Shown here one piece after another: positions 18,821 to 26,318 of a DNA stretch of 32,507 bases. The notes below the pieces were generated by a model that saw only the letters and a program-made list of their open reading frames with translations, made no database searches and was not told the origin of the DNA. Both the position numbers and the translations under genes were made by a program. This DNA comes from Treponema sp. (GTDB lineage: Bacteria; Spirochaetota; Spirochaetia; Treponematales; Treponemataceae): NCBI GenBank assembly GCA_017469785.1, contig JAFUFU010000038.1, positions 1 to 32,507 on the forward strand, in the 5' to 3' direction. Numbering within the stretch: position 1 is the first letter of the stretch; every line of letters starts with the position of its first letter.

Positions 18821-20011
18821 CTACGGATTCAGGACTTTCTCCATAATTTTTTTCCGCTCTGTCAGATACTTAGCCCAGTTTACGATTTCTGCCCGGTCAA
18901 GGGTGCTGATAAAGTCATCACTCAGCTCTTTTATCACAAATTGCCAGCTGGGAGTGATGTAAGTCGTAATCAAATGTGGCTCGTATCCTGAGAAAATGAC
19001 GCTTCCGTCTGATTTTTTCTCTGCCTTCATTTTTAGAATCAGGCCGTCGCCGGTGTAGTCGCGGGCAGTCTCGGGGGCAGTGAACTGGGGATTCGTGCGC
19101 TGGGCAGAGATTGTGTTTCCGTTGGCGTACATGATGAAAGCCTTGCGCTCTTTTTGTCCGAGACTTTTTGTGTAATAGCTTGAAGCCTCTGTCTCTTCAA
19201 AAGGCTTTACGATATGGGGATGATTCGCCCAGATGATGTCCGCCTTGCATTCTTTGATGAGCTTTTTATAGAAATTGCGGTGGCTTTCGGTGATTTTAAG
19301 CACATATTCAGGCTCGTCGCAGTGGATTGAAATTACGAAAAGGTCGCATTTTGACTTTTCCTGCAAGTCTTTGAGTTCTTCTACAAGCTGAGCCCGTTTT
19401 TTTTCGGTGGAAGGATAGTAATCGATGTAGCTTGCGTAGTCGTTTCTGTTCAAAAGCTCCGTTATTGCCACGAAGAGAACTTTCCAGCCCTTCTTCTCGA
19501 TGATTTTATATGTGAGTTCTCCGCCAGATTTTTCTTTGAGTCCGCAAGCCCAGATTCCCTTTCGCGCATCGAAATATTTTTTTGTCTCTTTGATTCCCTC
19601 AAGATACTGGTCGTTGGTGTGATTGTTGGCCAGAGAAAAAACATTGAATCCGGCATCGATGGCCGCTTCTACATATTCTGAGTGCATGTTGAACTGGGGA
19701 TAGGTGTTCCAGTCAATCGAATTTGCCACGGGAGCTTCCACATTTGCAAAGGAAAGGTCTCCGCTTGAAATCAGGTGCTTTACGTCCCGCCAGATTCTTG
19801 TGAAATCCCTGTTGGCGTAGTTTGGCTTATGGGCCATGATGTCGCCCGCAAAGACAAGTGTGAGCGGCTGAATTTCCGCTTTGCCAGATTCGCCAGATTT
19901 TTGAGAGATTTTGTCGCTGTCAGAAAGTGCCTTTGTCGTTCCGCAAGAAGAAAGACAGAAAGTGAGAGAAAGTGCGGCAAAAATCAGAGAAATTCGTCTC
20001 GTAAAAATCAT
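18821..20011 (-). CDS. CapA-family metallophosphatase-like lipoprotein
   Basis: A 396-residue lipoprotein with lipidated Cys23 (SLTFCLSSC). The rest is a CapA/PgsA-type domain with a metallophosphatase fold: GDIM (56-59), NVEAP (90-94), NNHTND (129-134), later SIHCDEPEY and ANHPHIVKPFE with metal-binding His. CapA proteins take part in poly-gamma-glutamate capsule synthesis or export in some bacteria, but many homologues are of unknown role, and no pgsB/pgsC partners are here. The start codon is directly preceded by TAAAGG and a TATAAT box. The stop is TAG at 18821-18823. Confidence 0.88.
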   Translation of the reverse strand: MIFTRRISLIFAALSLTFCLSSCGTTKALSDSDKISQKSGESGKAEIQPLTLVFAGDIMAHKPNYANRDFTRIWRDVKHLISSGDLSFANVEAPVANSIDWNTYPQFNMHSEYVEAAIDAGFNVFSLANNHTNDQYLEGIKETKKYFDARKGIWACGLKEKSGGELTYKIIEKKGWKVLFVAITELLNRNDYASYIDYYPSTEKKRAQLVEELKDLQEKSKCDLFVISIHCDEPEYVLKITESHRNFYKKLIKECKADIIWANHPHIVKPFEETEASSYYTKSLGQKERKAFIMYANGNTISAQRTNPQFTAPETARDYTGDGLILKMKAEKKSDGSVIFSGYEPHLITTYITPSWQFVIKELSDDFISTLDRAEIVNWAKYLTERKKIMEKVLNP

Positions 20012-20017
20012 CCTTTA

Positions 20018-20023
20018 ATTATA
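20018..20023 (-). promoter_or_regulatory. -10 box abutting the CapA-like start codon
   Basis: On the minus strand TATAAT (20023-20018) lies 6 nt before the ATG, predicting a leaderless message. No convincing -35 is seen. Confidence 0.55.
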
Positions 20024-20057
20024 AATGAAAAATCAAAAAATCACCATAAAGAAAATT

Positions 20058-20106
20058 AGCAATTAGCAATTAGCAATTATGAATTATGCATTATCAATTA
20101 TGAATT
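20058..20106. repeat. Heptameric tandem repeat, seven units
   Basis: Seven consecutive 7-bp units: AGCAATT three times, then ATGAATT, ATGCATT, ATCAATT and ATGAATT. The last two units overlap the 3' end of the neuB-like gene and supply its final codons and stop. Confidence 0.85.
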
Positions 20107-21188
20107 GTAATATCTTCCCATTGCAGGCCCGCTCCATTCTCTACATCGCGTGTGAGTTTTGCTCCGAGCACTTTGTCTAAAAATCTGGGGTGCAGGCCTA
20201 CGGAAAGGACTTTTTCGGTTCTCAAGACACCAATATCTTCTATATTAATGACTTCTCCCGTTTTCATTGAGCGCATGAAGTGAAGGCTTCGGTTCGTTCG
20301 GCCGTAATTGGCTTCTTCGGCAGGGGCAAGCTTTTTAACGCCGTCGCCCAAGATTTTTTCCACCCGCTCTCCGTACTCAGACTTCAGCTGATTTAAGATG
20401 TAATCTCTTGCATTGCCGTACTGACGGAAAGCCGCCTCGCACTGGCGGACACAGTGGCTCATGAGAGAGAATTGCTCGCCGGTTAAGGCCACCGGGTCGT
20501 CCAAGCCATCTGTTTCCTTTGAAAGGGTGATGTGCTTTTCTATCATGGTGCCTCCAAGAGCCGCCGCTATCGAGGGGACTAAAACCGGATCAAGGGAATG
20601 GTCGCTTACTCCGCAGGGAATGCCGAAAACCCGTGAGAGATTTGGAATCAGCTTTAGGTTATATTCTTCTTCCGGGGCAGGGTAGCTTGTGATGCAGTGC
20701 AAGAGAGTGACATTTTCCCGGCCTAAAATTGACAGGGCTTCTTCAATGTCAGAAAGACGGGAGACACCAGAGGAAATGACCAGGGGAATATCTTGATTCT
20801 TCCGTAATTCGGCAAGCTTTCTTAAAAGGGGAATGTGATTCAGCTCCGGGGAGGCGATTTTTACCGCGTCCGGCTTAATAGAAAGCAATTCTTCAAGGGA
20901 GCGAATGCCAAAGGGGGAGCACATGAAGAGCGCGCCCTTTTCGTGGGTATACTTCAAACACTCTTCGAAAAAAGAAGGCTTTACTTCCAGTTCCTTGAAA
21001 CGCTGGTACAGAGGAATTTTACCTGTGGGAAGGTTCACGAAGCCTGTGTCAGGATGCAAAATCTCGTCAGCATAAACCCACTGGAATTTAACATAATCCG
21101 CTCCGCTTTCAATCGCGCAGTCAATGAGACGCGTGGCTTTTTCCAAATTTCCGCCGTGTGATGTTCCGATTTCTGCGATAATTTTCAT
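20094..21188 (-). CDS. NeuB-family sialic-acid-type synthase with SAF domain
   Basis: A 364-residue NeuB-family enzyme, which condenses phosphoenolpyruvate with an N-acyl hexosamine to make a nonulosonic acid. Seen: N-terminal AEIGTSHGGNLEKA, PEP-binding barrel motifs (KIASPELNHIPLL, LHCITSYPAPEE), metal-binding His in GVSDHS and EKHITLSKETDG, and a C-terminal antifreeze-like SAF domain (from about residue 300, RSLHFMRSMKTGEVINIEDI). The start is ATG at 21188 with GAGG 5 nt upstream. No other nonulosonate genes (CMP transferase, epimerase) are adjacent, so the exact sugar (neuraminic, legionaminic or pseudaminic type) is open. Confidence 0.88.
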   Translation of the reverse strand: MKIIAEIGTSHGGNLEKATRLIDCAIESGADYVKFQWVYADEILHPDTGFVNLPTGKIPLYQRFKELEVKPSFFEECLKYTHEKGALFMCSPFGIRSLEELLSIKPDAVKIASPELNHIPLLRKLAELRKNQDIPLVISSGVSRLSDIEEALSILGRENVTLLHCITSYPAPEEEYNLKLIPNLSRVFGIPCGVSDHSLDPVLVPSIAAALGGTMIEKHITLSKETDGLDDPVALTGEQFSLMSHCVRQCEAAFRQYGNARDYILNQLKSEYGERVEKILGDGVKKLAPAEEANYGRTNRSLHFMRSMKTGEVINIEDIGVLRTEKVLSVGLHPRFLDKVLGAKLTRDVENGAGLQWEDITIHN

Positions 21189-21207
21189 GATTTCCTCGTC
21201 TTTTTTT

Positions 21208-21238
21208 ATTGTATCACAAAGATTTTGTGTGATACAAT
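21208..21238. promoter_or_regulatory. Divergent promoters facing each other in an 11-bp inverted repeat
   Basis: ATTGTATCACA (21208-21218) and TGTGATACAAT (21228-21238) form a perfect inverted repeat with a 9-nt centre. Each arm contains the extended -10 TGATACAAT, one on each strand. The plus-strand -10 ends 6 nt before the gene at 21245; the minus-strand one leaves about 14 nt of leader, with GAGG, before the neuB-like gene. Confidence 0.65.
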
Positions 21239-21244
21239 GATTGC

Positions 21245-21757
21245 ATGCTAAAATCAATCGTAAAATTGTTCAGCGCATTGAACGCAAATGTCAACCCCGG
21301 AGAGATTGCTCATGCTTTCTCCTGCGGTATTCTTTTGGGACTCATGCCTAAAGACAATCTTCTGTGGTGGCTGGTCTTCGTATTCATTCTTTTTATCCGA
21401 ATTAACAAACCCATGTACCTTATCATGGTTTTAATCGCAGCTACTTTTTCGCCTGTAATGGACGGGCTTTTCGATACTGTGGGCTATGCCTTCCTTACGA
21501 TTCCTCAATTTTCCGGATTCTTCGGCTGGATGCTTGATGTACCATTCGTCGGCTTCACTAAATTCAATAATTCCGTGGTTATGGGCTCTCTTTTGTGCGG
21601 GCTTGTGCTTTATGTCCCTATGTATTTTTTGGGACGGCTCTTGGTTTCTCTCTGGCGAAAGCATATTACCTTCTGGGTCAGAAAATCCAAGCTCACCAAG
21701 GTGGTTGCAAAGCTTCCGCTGCTTGCAAAAATCGCCGGTATGGTAGGAGGGGAGTAA
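21245..21757 (+). CDS. TIGR03546-type integral membrane protein
   Basis: A 170-residue membrane protein with about three to four hydrophobic segments (near 28-50, 54-75, 108-135). It starts MLKSIVKLFSALNANVNPGE, followed by IAHAFSCGILLGLMPKDNLLW, a pattern I associate with the TIGR03546 family, related to DUF2062. The family is usually encoded directly upstream of a TIGR03545 protein, as here, with 1 nt between them. Function unknown; the pairing suggests a two-part envelope complex. Its -10 box is 6 nt before the ATG, so the mRNA may be leaderless. Confidence 0.8.
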   Translation: MLKSIVKLFSALNANVNPGEIAHAFSCGILLGLMPKDNLLWWLVFVFILFIRINKPMYLIMVLIAATFSPVMDGLFDTVGYAFLTIPQFSGFFGWMLDVPFVGFTKFNNSVVMGSLLCGLVLYVPMYFLGRLLVSLWRKHITFWVRKSKLTKVVAKLPLLAKIAGMVGGE

Positions 21758-21758
21758 T

Positions 21759-24044
21759 ATGAAAACTGAAAACGAAGAATTTAAGGCTGAGAATAAAAAA
21801 ACGAAAAAGGCAAAAAAGCCTGCAAAGAAGTTTCCTGCAAAAAAACTTCCGGGGCTTTTCAAAAAATCTTACACTCAAAAGAAATTCGACAAGATTCTCA
21901 AAAAGATTTACATACCTGAAGACAAGCAGAAAGTTCTTTCTATGTTCTCTGAAAAATACACAAAGGGAACGAATGAGCTGATTCGCGTTCCTCAGAATTC
22001 CGAATACACTAAGGCCGAGCTTGCCCAGCTTAAAACTCTTGCCAAGAGTATAAAGGCAAACAAGGGAAGGATTAAGCTCGTTCCGTTTATCGCTGTGGTC
22101 GCATTTATCGCCGCAATCGGAATCGTAGTCACCGTTTTCAAAAATCCTGTGACAAAGATGGCAATCCGCTCTTCAATGCAGGGAATTTTCGGGGCCAAGT
22201 GTGACATAGGTTCTGTCAACGTGGAGATTTTCGGCGCGCAAATTACGGTGCGAAATCTCGCTCAAGCCAACGCCGATGAGCCGATGAAAAATATCTTCCA
22301 GTTCGACAAGCTTGACTTGAATTTCAACCTCACCCAGCTTCTTCGGGCAAAATTCCATGCTGAGAATATCGAGATTTCGGGAATTGCCCTCAATACTGAC
22401 CGAAAAACCAGTGGCGCGCTTCCAATCAAGCCAAAATCAGCTCAGAAAAAGGCCGAAAAGAACGATTCTACTGGTTTCTATGACGCTCTCAAGGCAAAAA
22501 CCGGCAAGGCTGGCGAAAACGCAATGGAGCAAATCGTCGCAAAATTGCAGGAATACAATCCTGAGACGATTATGAAGAACATCAACGAGAACCTTCAGAC
22601 AAAAGTCGCAGCCGAAGAGGTCAAGGCTGATGTCCAGAATCTCGTAGACTCATGGAAGGCAAAACCAGCCGAGCTGCAGAATTCTGTGAACGAATTCAAG
22701 ACAAGCGCTGAAAGCCTTTCAAAACTCAATGTGAAAAATCTCAAGAATCCCGCTGACATCAAGAATGCGATTAGTCAGGTTCAAACGGCCCTTGAAAACG
22801 GTCAGAAAGTTAAGTCTTCGGTTGACTCAACCTTGAATTCATTCGAAGGTGACGCCAAAAAGGTTGAGGGCTTCAAAGATAAAATTGAAGCTGCTGTTAA
22901 AGCTGACACAGACATGATAAAAAATACGATTCCTGACTTGTCTGTTGACGGTGCAAAAGGATTCATCACCGGCACATTTGATGAATTTGCATACGGAATC
23001 CTCGGCAAATATTATCCATATCTCAAGCAAGCCATTACTTATGCAAGTACAATGAAAACAAACAATTCAAAGGATGATGATGCCGCAAAAAAAGAAGCAA
23101 TCAAAAAAGCCAAAAAGCAGGCCCGTAAGGAATCTAAACGATATGCAGGCCGCTATGTCTATTGGCGTGCGGACAGAGTTCCTAAGCTTCTTATTGAAAA
23201 TATACATGGAAGTGGAATTGGCGATGGTACTTCTTTGGACGTAAACGTAACAAATGTCTCAAGTGATATGGACAAAGTCGGAAAGCCTCTTGTCGCAAAA
23301 GGATTGTATAAGGCTAGCAGCAGGACTCACAACGCAGGTTTTACGATTGATGCCCGCTCAGCAAGTACGGCACCCCTTATTTCCGGAGATTATTCTGGCA
23401 ATAATTTTCCTGTTTCTTTTGATATGGCAGATAAAGCAGGTGAAAACGCTGGTGTTCCGAGTTTCAGCGGAAATACATCTATAGCCGCAAGCCTTTCTGC
23501 AGACTCTGATTACAGCTTTAAAGTTGGCGGAAAACTTGCAATGAATCCGCTCTCGATAACAGCGTCTGAAATAACACCTGAATTTGCCAATAGAATCTAT
23601 TCAAGCGCGCTTGCAGCGGTTAAGGCAATGAATGTGAGCGCGAATGTGGGATTCAGCGAAAAGTCAGGAATCGATTTGGATATTTCAACGGATGCTGATA
23701 AAGTCATTGCAGCGGCATTGAAATCTGCCATACAGCAGGAACTCGGTACAGTACAAAAAGAAGCTGAGGCAAAACTCAAGGAGAAACTTGCCGAGTACAC
23801 TGTTGTGACAGACGAGCAGTTTGCTAAATTCAGTGAGATTGCAAACAAGCTCAAGGATTCAAAATCCGCTACCGATGAACTCAACAAGCAGCTTGAGGCC
23901 AAAAAGACTGAGCTGGAAAAACAACTCACTTCTGCGGCAACAAATGCGGCTTCAGAGGCTGCAAGCAAAGCGCTTGGAAATTCTGAGGCTGGAAAGGCTG
24001 CAAGCAGTGCCGTAAATGGCCTGCTTAAAGGACTGAAAAAATAG
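21759..24044 (+). CDS. TIGR03545-type envelope protein, AsmA-like
   Basis: A 761-residue protein with GGAGG before its ATG. Order: Lys/Ala-rich cytoplasmic N-terminus (1-105), one membrane helix (about 107-127, LVPFIAVVAFIAAIGIVVTV), then an AsmA/DUF748-like beta region (CDIGSVNVEIFGAQITVRNL), a long helical coiled-coil-prone middle (about 230-390), a second beta region and a final Ala/Lys-rich coiled coil (about 650-745). This matches the spirochete TIGR03545 family, always near TIGR03546. AsmA-like proteins shape or bridge the envelope and move lipid, but the role here is unproven. The gene stops after an A6 run, and a copy of its own tail continues in another frame (24045-24124). Confidence 0.8.
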   Translation: MKTENEEFKAENKKTKKAKKPAKKFPAKKLPGLFKKSYTQKKFDKILKKIYIPEDKQKVLSMFSEKYTKGTNELIRVPQNSEYTKAELAQLKTLAKSIKANKGRIKLVPFIAVVAFIAAIGIVVTVFKNPVTKMAIRSSMQGIFGAKCDIGSVNVEIFGAQITVRNLAQANADEPMKNIFQFDKLDLNFNLTQLLRAKFHAENIEISGIALNTDRKTSGALPIKPKSAQKKAEKNDSTGFYDALKAKTGKAGENAMEQIVAKLQEYNPETIMKNINENLQTKVAAEEVKADVQNLVDSWKAKPAELQNSVNEFKTSAESLSKLNVKNLKNPADIKNAISQVQTALENGQKVKSSVDSTLNSFEGDAKKVEGFKDKIEAAVKADTDMIKNTIPDLSVDGAKGFITGTFDEFAYGILGKYYPYLKQAITYASTMKTNNSKDDDAAKKEAIKKAKKQARKESKRYAGRYVYWRADRVPKLLIENIHGSGIGDGTSLDVNVTNVSSDMDKVGKPLVAKGLYKASSRTHNAGFTIDARSASTAPLISGDYSGNNFPVSFDMADKAGENAGVPSFSGNTSIAASLSADSDYSFKVGGKLAMNPLSITASEITPEFANRIYSSALAAVKAMNVSANVGFSEKSGIDLDISTDADKVIAAALKSAIQQELGTVQKEAEAKLKEKLAEYTVVTDEQFAKFSEIANKLKDSKSATDELNKQLEAKKTELEKQLTSAATNAASEAASKALGNSEAGKAASSAVNGLLKGLKK

Positions 24045-24124
24045 AAGAGGCGGCAGGCAAGGCTCTTGGAAACAGCGGTGCTGGAAAAGCAGCCGGCAAT
24101 TTGATGAAAGGCTTGTTGAAATAA
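24045..24124 (+). pseudogene. Out-of-frame duplicated C-terminal tail of the TIGR03545 gene
   Basis: Past the stop, the -1 frame reads EEAAGKALGNSGAGKAAGNL then MKGLLK and TAA at 24122-24124. This copies the true C-terminus (EAASKALGNSEAGKAASSAV...GLLKGLKK). An A6 run at the stop (CTGAAAAAATAG) is the likely indel or slippage site. The tail is either a dead relic or an alternative end added by frameshifting. Confidence 0.7.
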
Positions 24125-24142
24125 CATGAAGTAATAGAGATA

Positions 24143-24171
24143 TTTACATGATTTTCTATTTGTGATATTCT
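24143..24171 (+). promoter_or_regulatory. yebC promoter
   Basis: TTTACA (24143-24148) and TATTCT (24166-24171) are 17 nt apart, with TGA before the -10 (extended). Transcription from here gives a leader of about 148 nt before yebC. Confidence 0.55.
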
Positions 24172-24206
24172 TTATTATTCATTTTGCAATTTTTTTGTAG
24201 GAGGCA

Positions 24207-24305
24207 TTTTGTGCCTTACATCCTTGTAAGTCACAAAACGGCCAAGATTTTACCGTCGGTAAAATCTTGCAAATCCGTCGCCTCCATGCGACGCCGCTAA
24301 CGCGG
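24207..24305. repeat. Array of four consecutive hairpins in the yebC leader
   Basis: In order: TTTTGTG/CTTACA pairing with TGTAAG/CACAAAA (24207-24238, 4-nt loop); AAGATTTTACCG with CGGTAAAATCTT around one base (24244-24268); CGTCGC with GCGACG (24276-24293); CCGC with GCGG (24294-24305). Together they form a compact palindromic element between two Shine-Dalgarno sequences. Confidence 0.75.
24211..24300 (+). CDS. Possible 29-codon leader peptide upstream of yebC
   Basis: GTG at 24211 is preceded at 6 nt by TAGGAGG, a stronger site than the one before yebC itself. The frame runs VPYILVSHKTAKILPSVKSC and ends ASMRRR at a TAA 25 nt before yebC. The frame passes through the hairpin array, so translation would open these structures. 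It may be a regulatory leader peptide, or the old yebC ribosome site displaced by insertion of the element. No homology is known to me. Confidence 0.3.
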   Translation: MPYILVSHKTAKILPSVKSCKSVASMRRR

Positions 24306-24325
24306 TGTTTCTATAGGAGTGTTCC

Positions 24326-25069
24326 ATGTCTGGACATAATAAATGGTCGACCATTAAACATGCTAAGGGCGCAGCAGACGCAAAACGCGGCGCATTGTTC
24401 ACAAAATTGATTAAAGAAATTTCTATCGCAGCAAGCATGGGCGGCGGAGATCCAAACGCTAACCCACGCCTTCGTGCAGCTATCGTTAAGGCACGCGCTG
24501 CCTCAATGCCAAAAGACAACATCGAGCGAGCAATCAAAAAGGGTACTGGTGAGCTTGGTGGCGGCACATTCGAAGAATTGGTTTACGAAGGATACGCTGC
24601 TGGCGGTGTCGCAGTTCTTGTTGAGGTTCTCACTGACAACCACAACCGCGCTGCCGCAAATGTCCGCAATATTTTTAACAAAACAGGCGGAAACCTTGGT
24701 ACATCAGGTTCTGTAAGCCGCATGTTTGACCGAAAAGGTGTCATTGAGTATGACGCAGAGGTTGTTTCAGAAGAAGAAGTAATGGAAGCCGCTCTTGAGG
24801 CTGGCGCAGAAGATATCGTTAACGAAGACGGTGTCATCACCGTTACAACTGCACCAAATGACTTCACTTCTGTTGTTGAGGCTCTGGAACCAAAGGGATG
24901 GACTTCTCTTTCTGCAGAAGTTGCGATGGTTCCACAGGCATACACTGCTGTTGACAAGGACACTGCTGCAAAAGTCCAGAAGCTCATCGACCGTCTCGAA
25001 GAAGACGATGATGTTCAGAACGTTTGGACAACTGTAGAATATCCAGACGACTTCGAGCCAGAGGCCTAG
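24326..25069 (+). CDS. yebC: YebC/PmpR-family protein
   Basis: A 247-residue YebC family protein, normal length. Starts [20 protein letters not shown], with the conserved core [20 protein letters not shown] and [11 protein letters not shown], the middle domain [20 protein letters not shown], and the acidic C-terminal domain. The family has been described as transcription regulators, and more recently as ribosome-associated factors helping translation through difficult (for example proline-rich) sequences. GGAG 6 nt before the ATG decides the start. ruvC follows, a pairing found in many bacteria, but here a terminator and a repeat separate them. Confidence 0.96.
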   Translation: MSGHNKWSTIKHAKGAADAKRGALFTKLIKEISIAASMGGGDPNANPRLRAAIVKARAASMPKDNIERAIKKGTGELGGGTFEELVYEGYAAGGVAVLVEVLTDNHNRAAANVRNIFNKTGGNLGTSGSVSRMFDRKGVIEYDAEVVSEEEVMEAALEAGAEDIVNEDGVITVTTAPNDFTSVVEALEPKGWTSLSAEVAMVPQAYTAVDKDTAAKVQKLIDRLEEDDDVQNVWTTVEYPDDFEPEA

Positions 25070-25102
25070 GTTATCTGATTCTTTCTATGAATTAAGATTT
25101 AT

Positions 25103-25142
25103 AAAGCTACAAAATTCTATGTTAGATTTTGTAGCTTTTTTT
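25103..25142 (+). terminator. yebC terminator
   Basis: AAAGCTACAAAAT (25103-25115) pairs perfectly with ATTTTGTAGCTTT (25126-25138) around 10 nt and runs into a T-tract. Confidence 0.92.
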
Positions 25143-25155
25143 ATTGAGTGATAGT

Positions 25156-25249
25156 AAGAAAGGAGCGGAAGCGGGGTTGCGGCAAAAACTCGCTTGAGCT
25201 TTGCTCACCGCGAGTTTTATGGCGTGTTCCCGCTGGAAGATCCTTTCTT
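25156..25249. repeat. Four-level nested inverted repeat between yebC and ruvC
   Basis: Concentric arms: AAGAAAGGA with TCCTTTCTT (25156-25164, 25241-25249); AGCGGG with CCCGCT (25170-25175, 25229-25234); AAAACTCGC with GCGAGTTTT (25185-25193, 25210-25218); TGAGC with GCTCA (25195-25199, 25203-25207). It is one long imperfect hairpin ending 10 nt before the ruvC -10 box. Confidence 0.8.
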
Positions 25250-25259
25250 GTAACTTATA

Positions 25260-25265
25260 TATAAT
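25260..25265 (+). promoter_or_regulatory. ruvC -10 box near the start codon
   Basis: TATAAT ends 8 nt before the ruvC ATG; no Shine-Dalgarno sequence is present, so a leaderless or near-leaderless message is expected. Confidence 0.55.
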
Positions 25266-25273
25266 GTTAAAAG

Positions 25274-25771
25274 ATGCAAAAACGGCGCGTAATTGGCATT
25301 GACCCGGGGCTTGCCCATACAGGTTTCGGCATAATCGATGCAATCGGAAATAATATTCGTCTCGTAAGCTATGGCGTGATTGAGACTCCTTCCACTGAGG
25401 AGCATGGAACTCGCTTACTTGCGATTTATAACCGCCTAATCGCAGTTCTCATGGAATTCAAGCCGGAGCAGGCGGCCATGGAAGAGCTTTATTTTGCCCG
25501 CAATGTCTCAAGCGCACTTTCTGTCGCCGAGGCAAAGGGGGTGGTGACCATGTGCCTTAGCCAGCAGGCTCTTCCTTTGTGCATGTACCGGCCTAATCAG
25601 ATAAAATACGCCGTCACGGGAACTAAGACCGCTGACAAAAAGACCGTGGAGCAGTATGTGAAAATCCTCCTGAACCTTGAAGTTGAGCCAAAACCAGATC
25701 ATGCCGCCGATGCCCTGGCTGCCGCAATCACCCATGTATTCAGCACGGCGGAGAAGAATTATATTCTTTAA
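25274..25771 (+). CDS. ruvC: Holliday junction resolvase RuvC
   Basis: A 165-residue RNase H-fold endonuclease that cuts Holliday junctions made by RuvAB. The active-site carboxylates are visible: D10 in IGIDPGLAHTGFG, E70 in AMEELYF, then H143 and D146 in DHAADALAAAITH. This Asp/Glu/His/Asp set is the form described for Thermus RuvC rather than the four-carboxylate E. coli form. Length is normal. The start is the ATG directly after the -10 box. No ruvA or ruvB in the window. Confidence 0.96.
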   Translation: MQKRRVIGIDPGLAHTGFGIIDAIGNNIRLVSYGVIETPSTEEHGTRLLAIYNRLIAVLMEFKPEQAAMEELYFARNVSSALSVAEAKGVVTMCLSQQALPLCMYRPNQIKYAVTGTKTADKKTVEQYVKILLNLEVEPKPDHAADALAAAITHVFSTAEKNYIL

Positions 25772-25842
25772 GATTCGGGAGACTTGCTTTGAGGAGAAAA
25801 TGCCGCGCCGGGATTGTAGAGTGGATTTACGCCCGAAAAATC

Positions 25843-25871
25843 TTGACTTTTAGGCTTTTCATCAGTATATT
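25843..25871 (+). promoter_or_regulatory. ssrA promoter
   Basis: TTGACT (25843-25848) and TATATT (25866-25871) are 17 nt apart, hexamer-for-hexamer identical to the yefM-yoeB promoter. It lies 17 nt before the mature 5' end of tmRNA. Confidence 0.8.
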
Positions 25872-25888
25872 TATGATGAAATACAGAC

Positions 25889-26263
25889 GGGGGTGCACCG
25901 GTTTCGACGATTGTGATCAAGGCACTTACGGCATGTGGGAGTCAAGGTTCCCTAAACTGAGAAAACAATAACTGCAATTTTCGAAAGAAAAGAAGAAGAA
26001 GTCGAAGAGGCTTCTTTCGCAGAAGCTCTCGCTGCATAGCTTGAGCCGGAACTCGTAGGGTGCTGTTCCTAACTTTACGACTTCCGTCACAAACAGGGAC
26101 TTGCTGCGCGTAATTTTTGGGGTGCGCGCGGGACTTTTACTCAGAATACGGAGAAGACGCTTGTTATGCTGCTACCTGCTCCCGACAACTACCTCGCATA
26201 ACTAAACATGTAGATGTATTTGGCTTCCACTTTCGGACGGGGGTTCAATTCCCCCCATCTCCA
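25889..26263 (+). ncRNA. ssrA: tmRNA (transfer-messenger RNA)
   Basis: A one-piece tmRNA of 375 nt that rescues stalled ribosomes and tags the nascent chain for ClpXP-type proteolysis. The 5' acceptor strand GGGGGTG (25889-25895) pairs with CATCTCC (26256-26262) with two G-T wobbles; discriminator A at 26263; CCA is not encoded. The start has the usual CGGTTTCGACG, and the T-arm is GGGGGTTCAATTCCCCC. The tag frame ends GCTCTCGCTGCATAG, that is ALAA stop (26037-26039). With the resume codon GCA at 25974, after AATAACT, the tag is 21 residues, AIFERKEEEVEEASF plus AEALAA; a later start after AGTC would give EEASFAEALAA. The clpX and clpP genes of its protease are nearby. Confidence 0.95.
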
Positions 26264-26267
26264 GATT

Positions 26268-26298
26268 TCCGCTCCAGACCGCCGGAGCGGATTTTTTT
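26268..26298 (+). terminator. ssrA terminator
   Basis: TCCGCTCC (26268-26275) pairs with GGAGCGGA (26284-26291), followed by seven T's. Confidence 0.92.
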
Positions 26299-26318
26299 CA
26301 AAAAAACAAAAAAAAGAC

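Noticed and set aside
23597..24127. 176-codon Ser/Ala/Phe-rich minus-strand frame under the 3' end of the TIGR03545 gene
   Set aside because: An antisense effect of Lys/Glu/Ala codons in the coiled-coil; no start signals.
25800..25853. 17-codon frame MPRRDCRVDLRPKNLDF after GAGGAG downstream of ruvC
   Set aside because: It overlaps the -35 region of ssrA and is too short to separate from chance, though the ribosome site is good.
25789..25971. 60-codon frame running into tmRNA
   Set aside because: It overlaps the ssrA promoter and the tRNA-like 5' domain of tmRNA.
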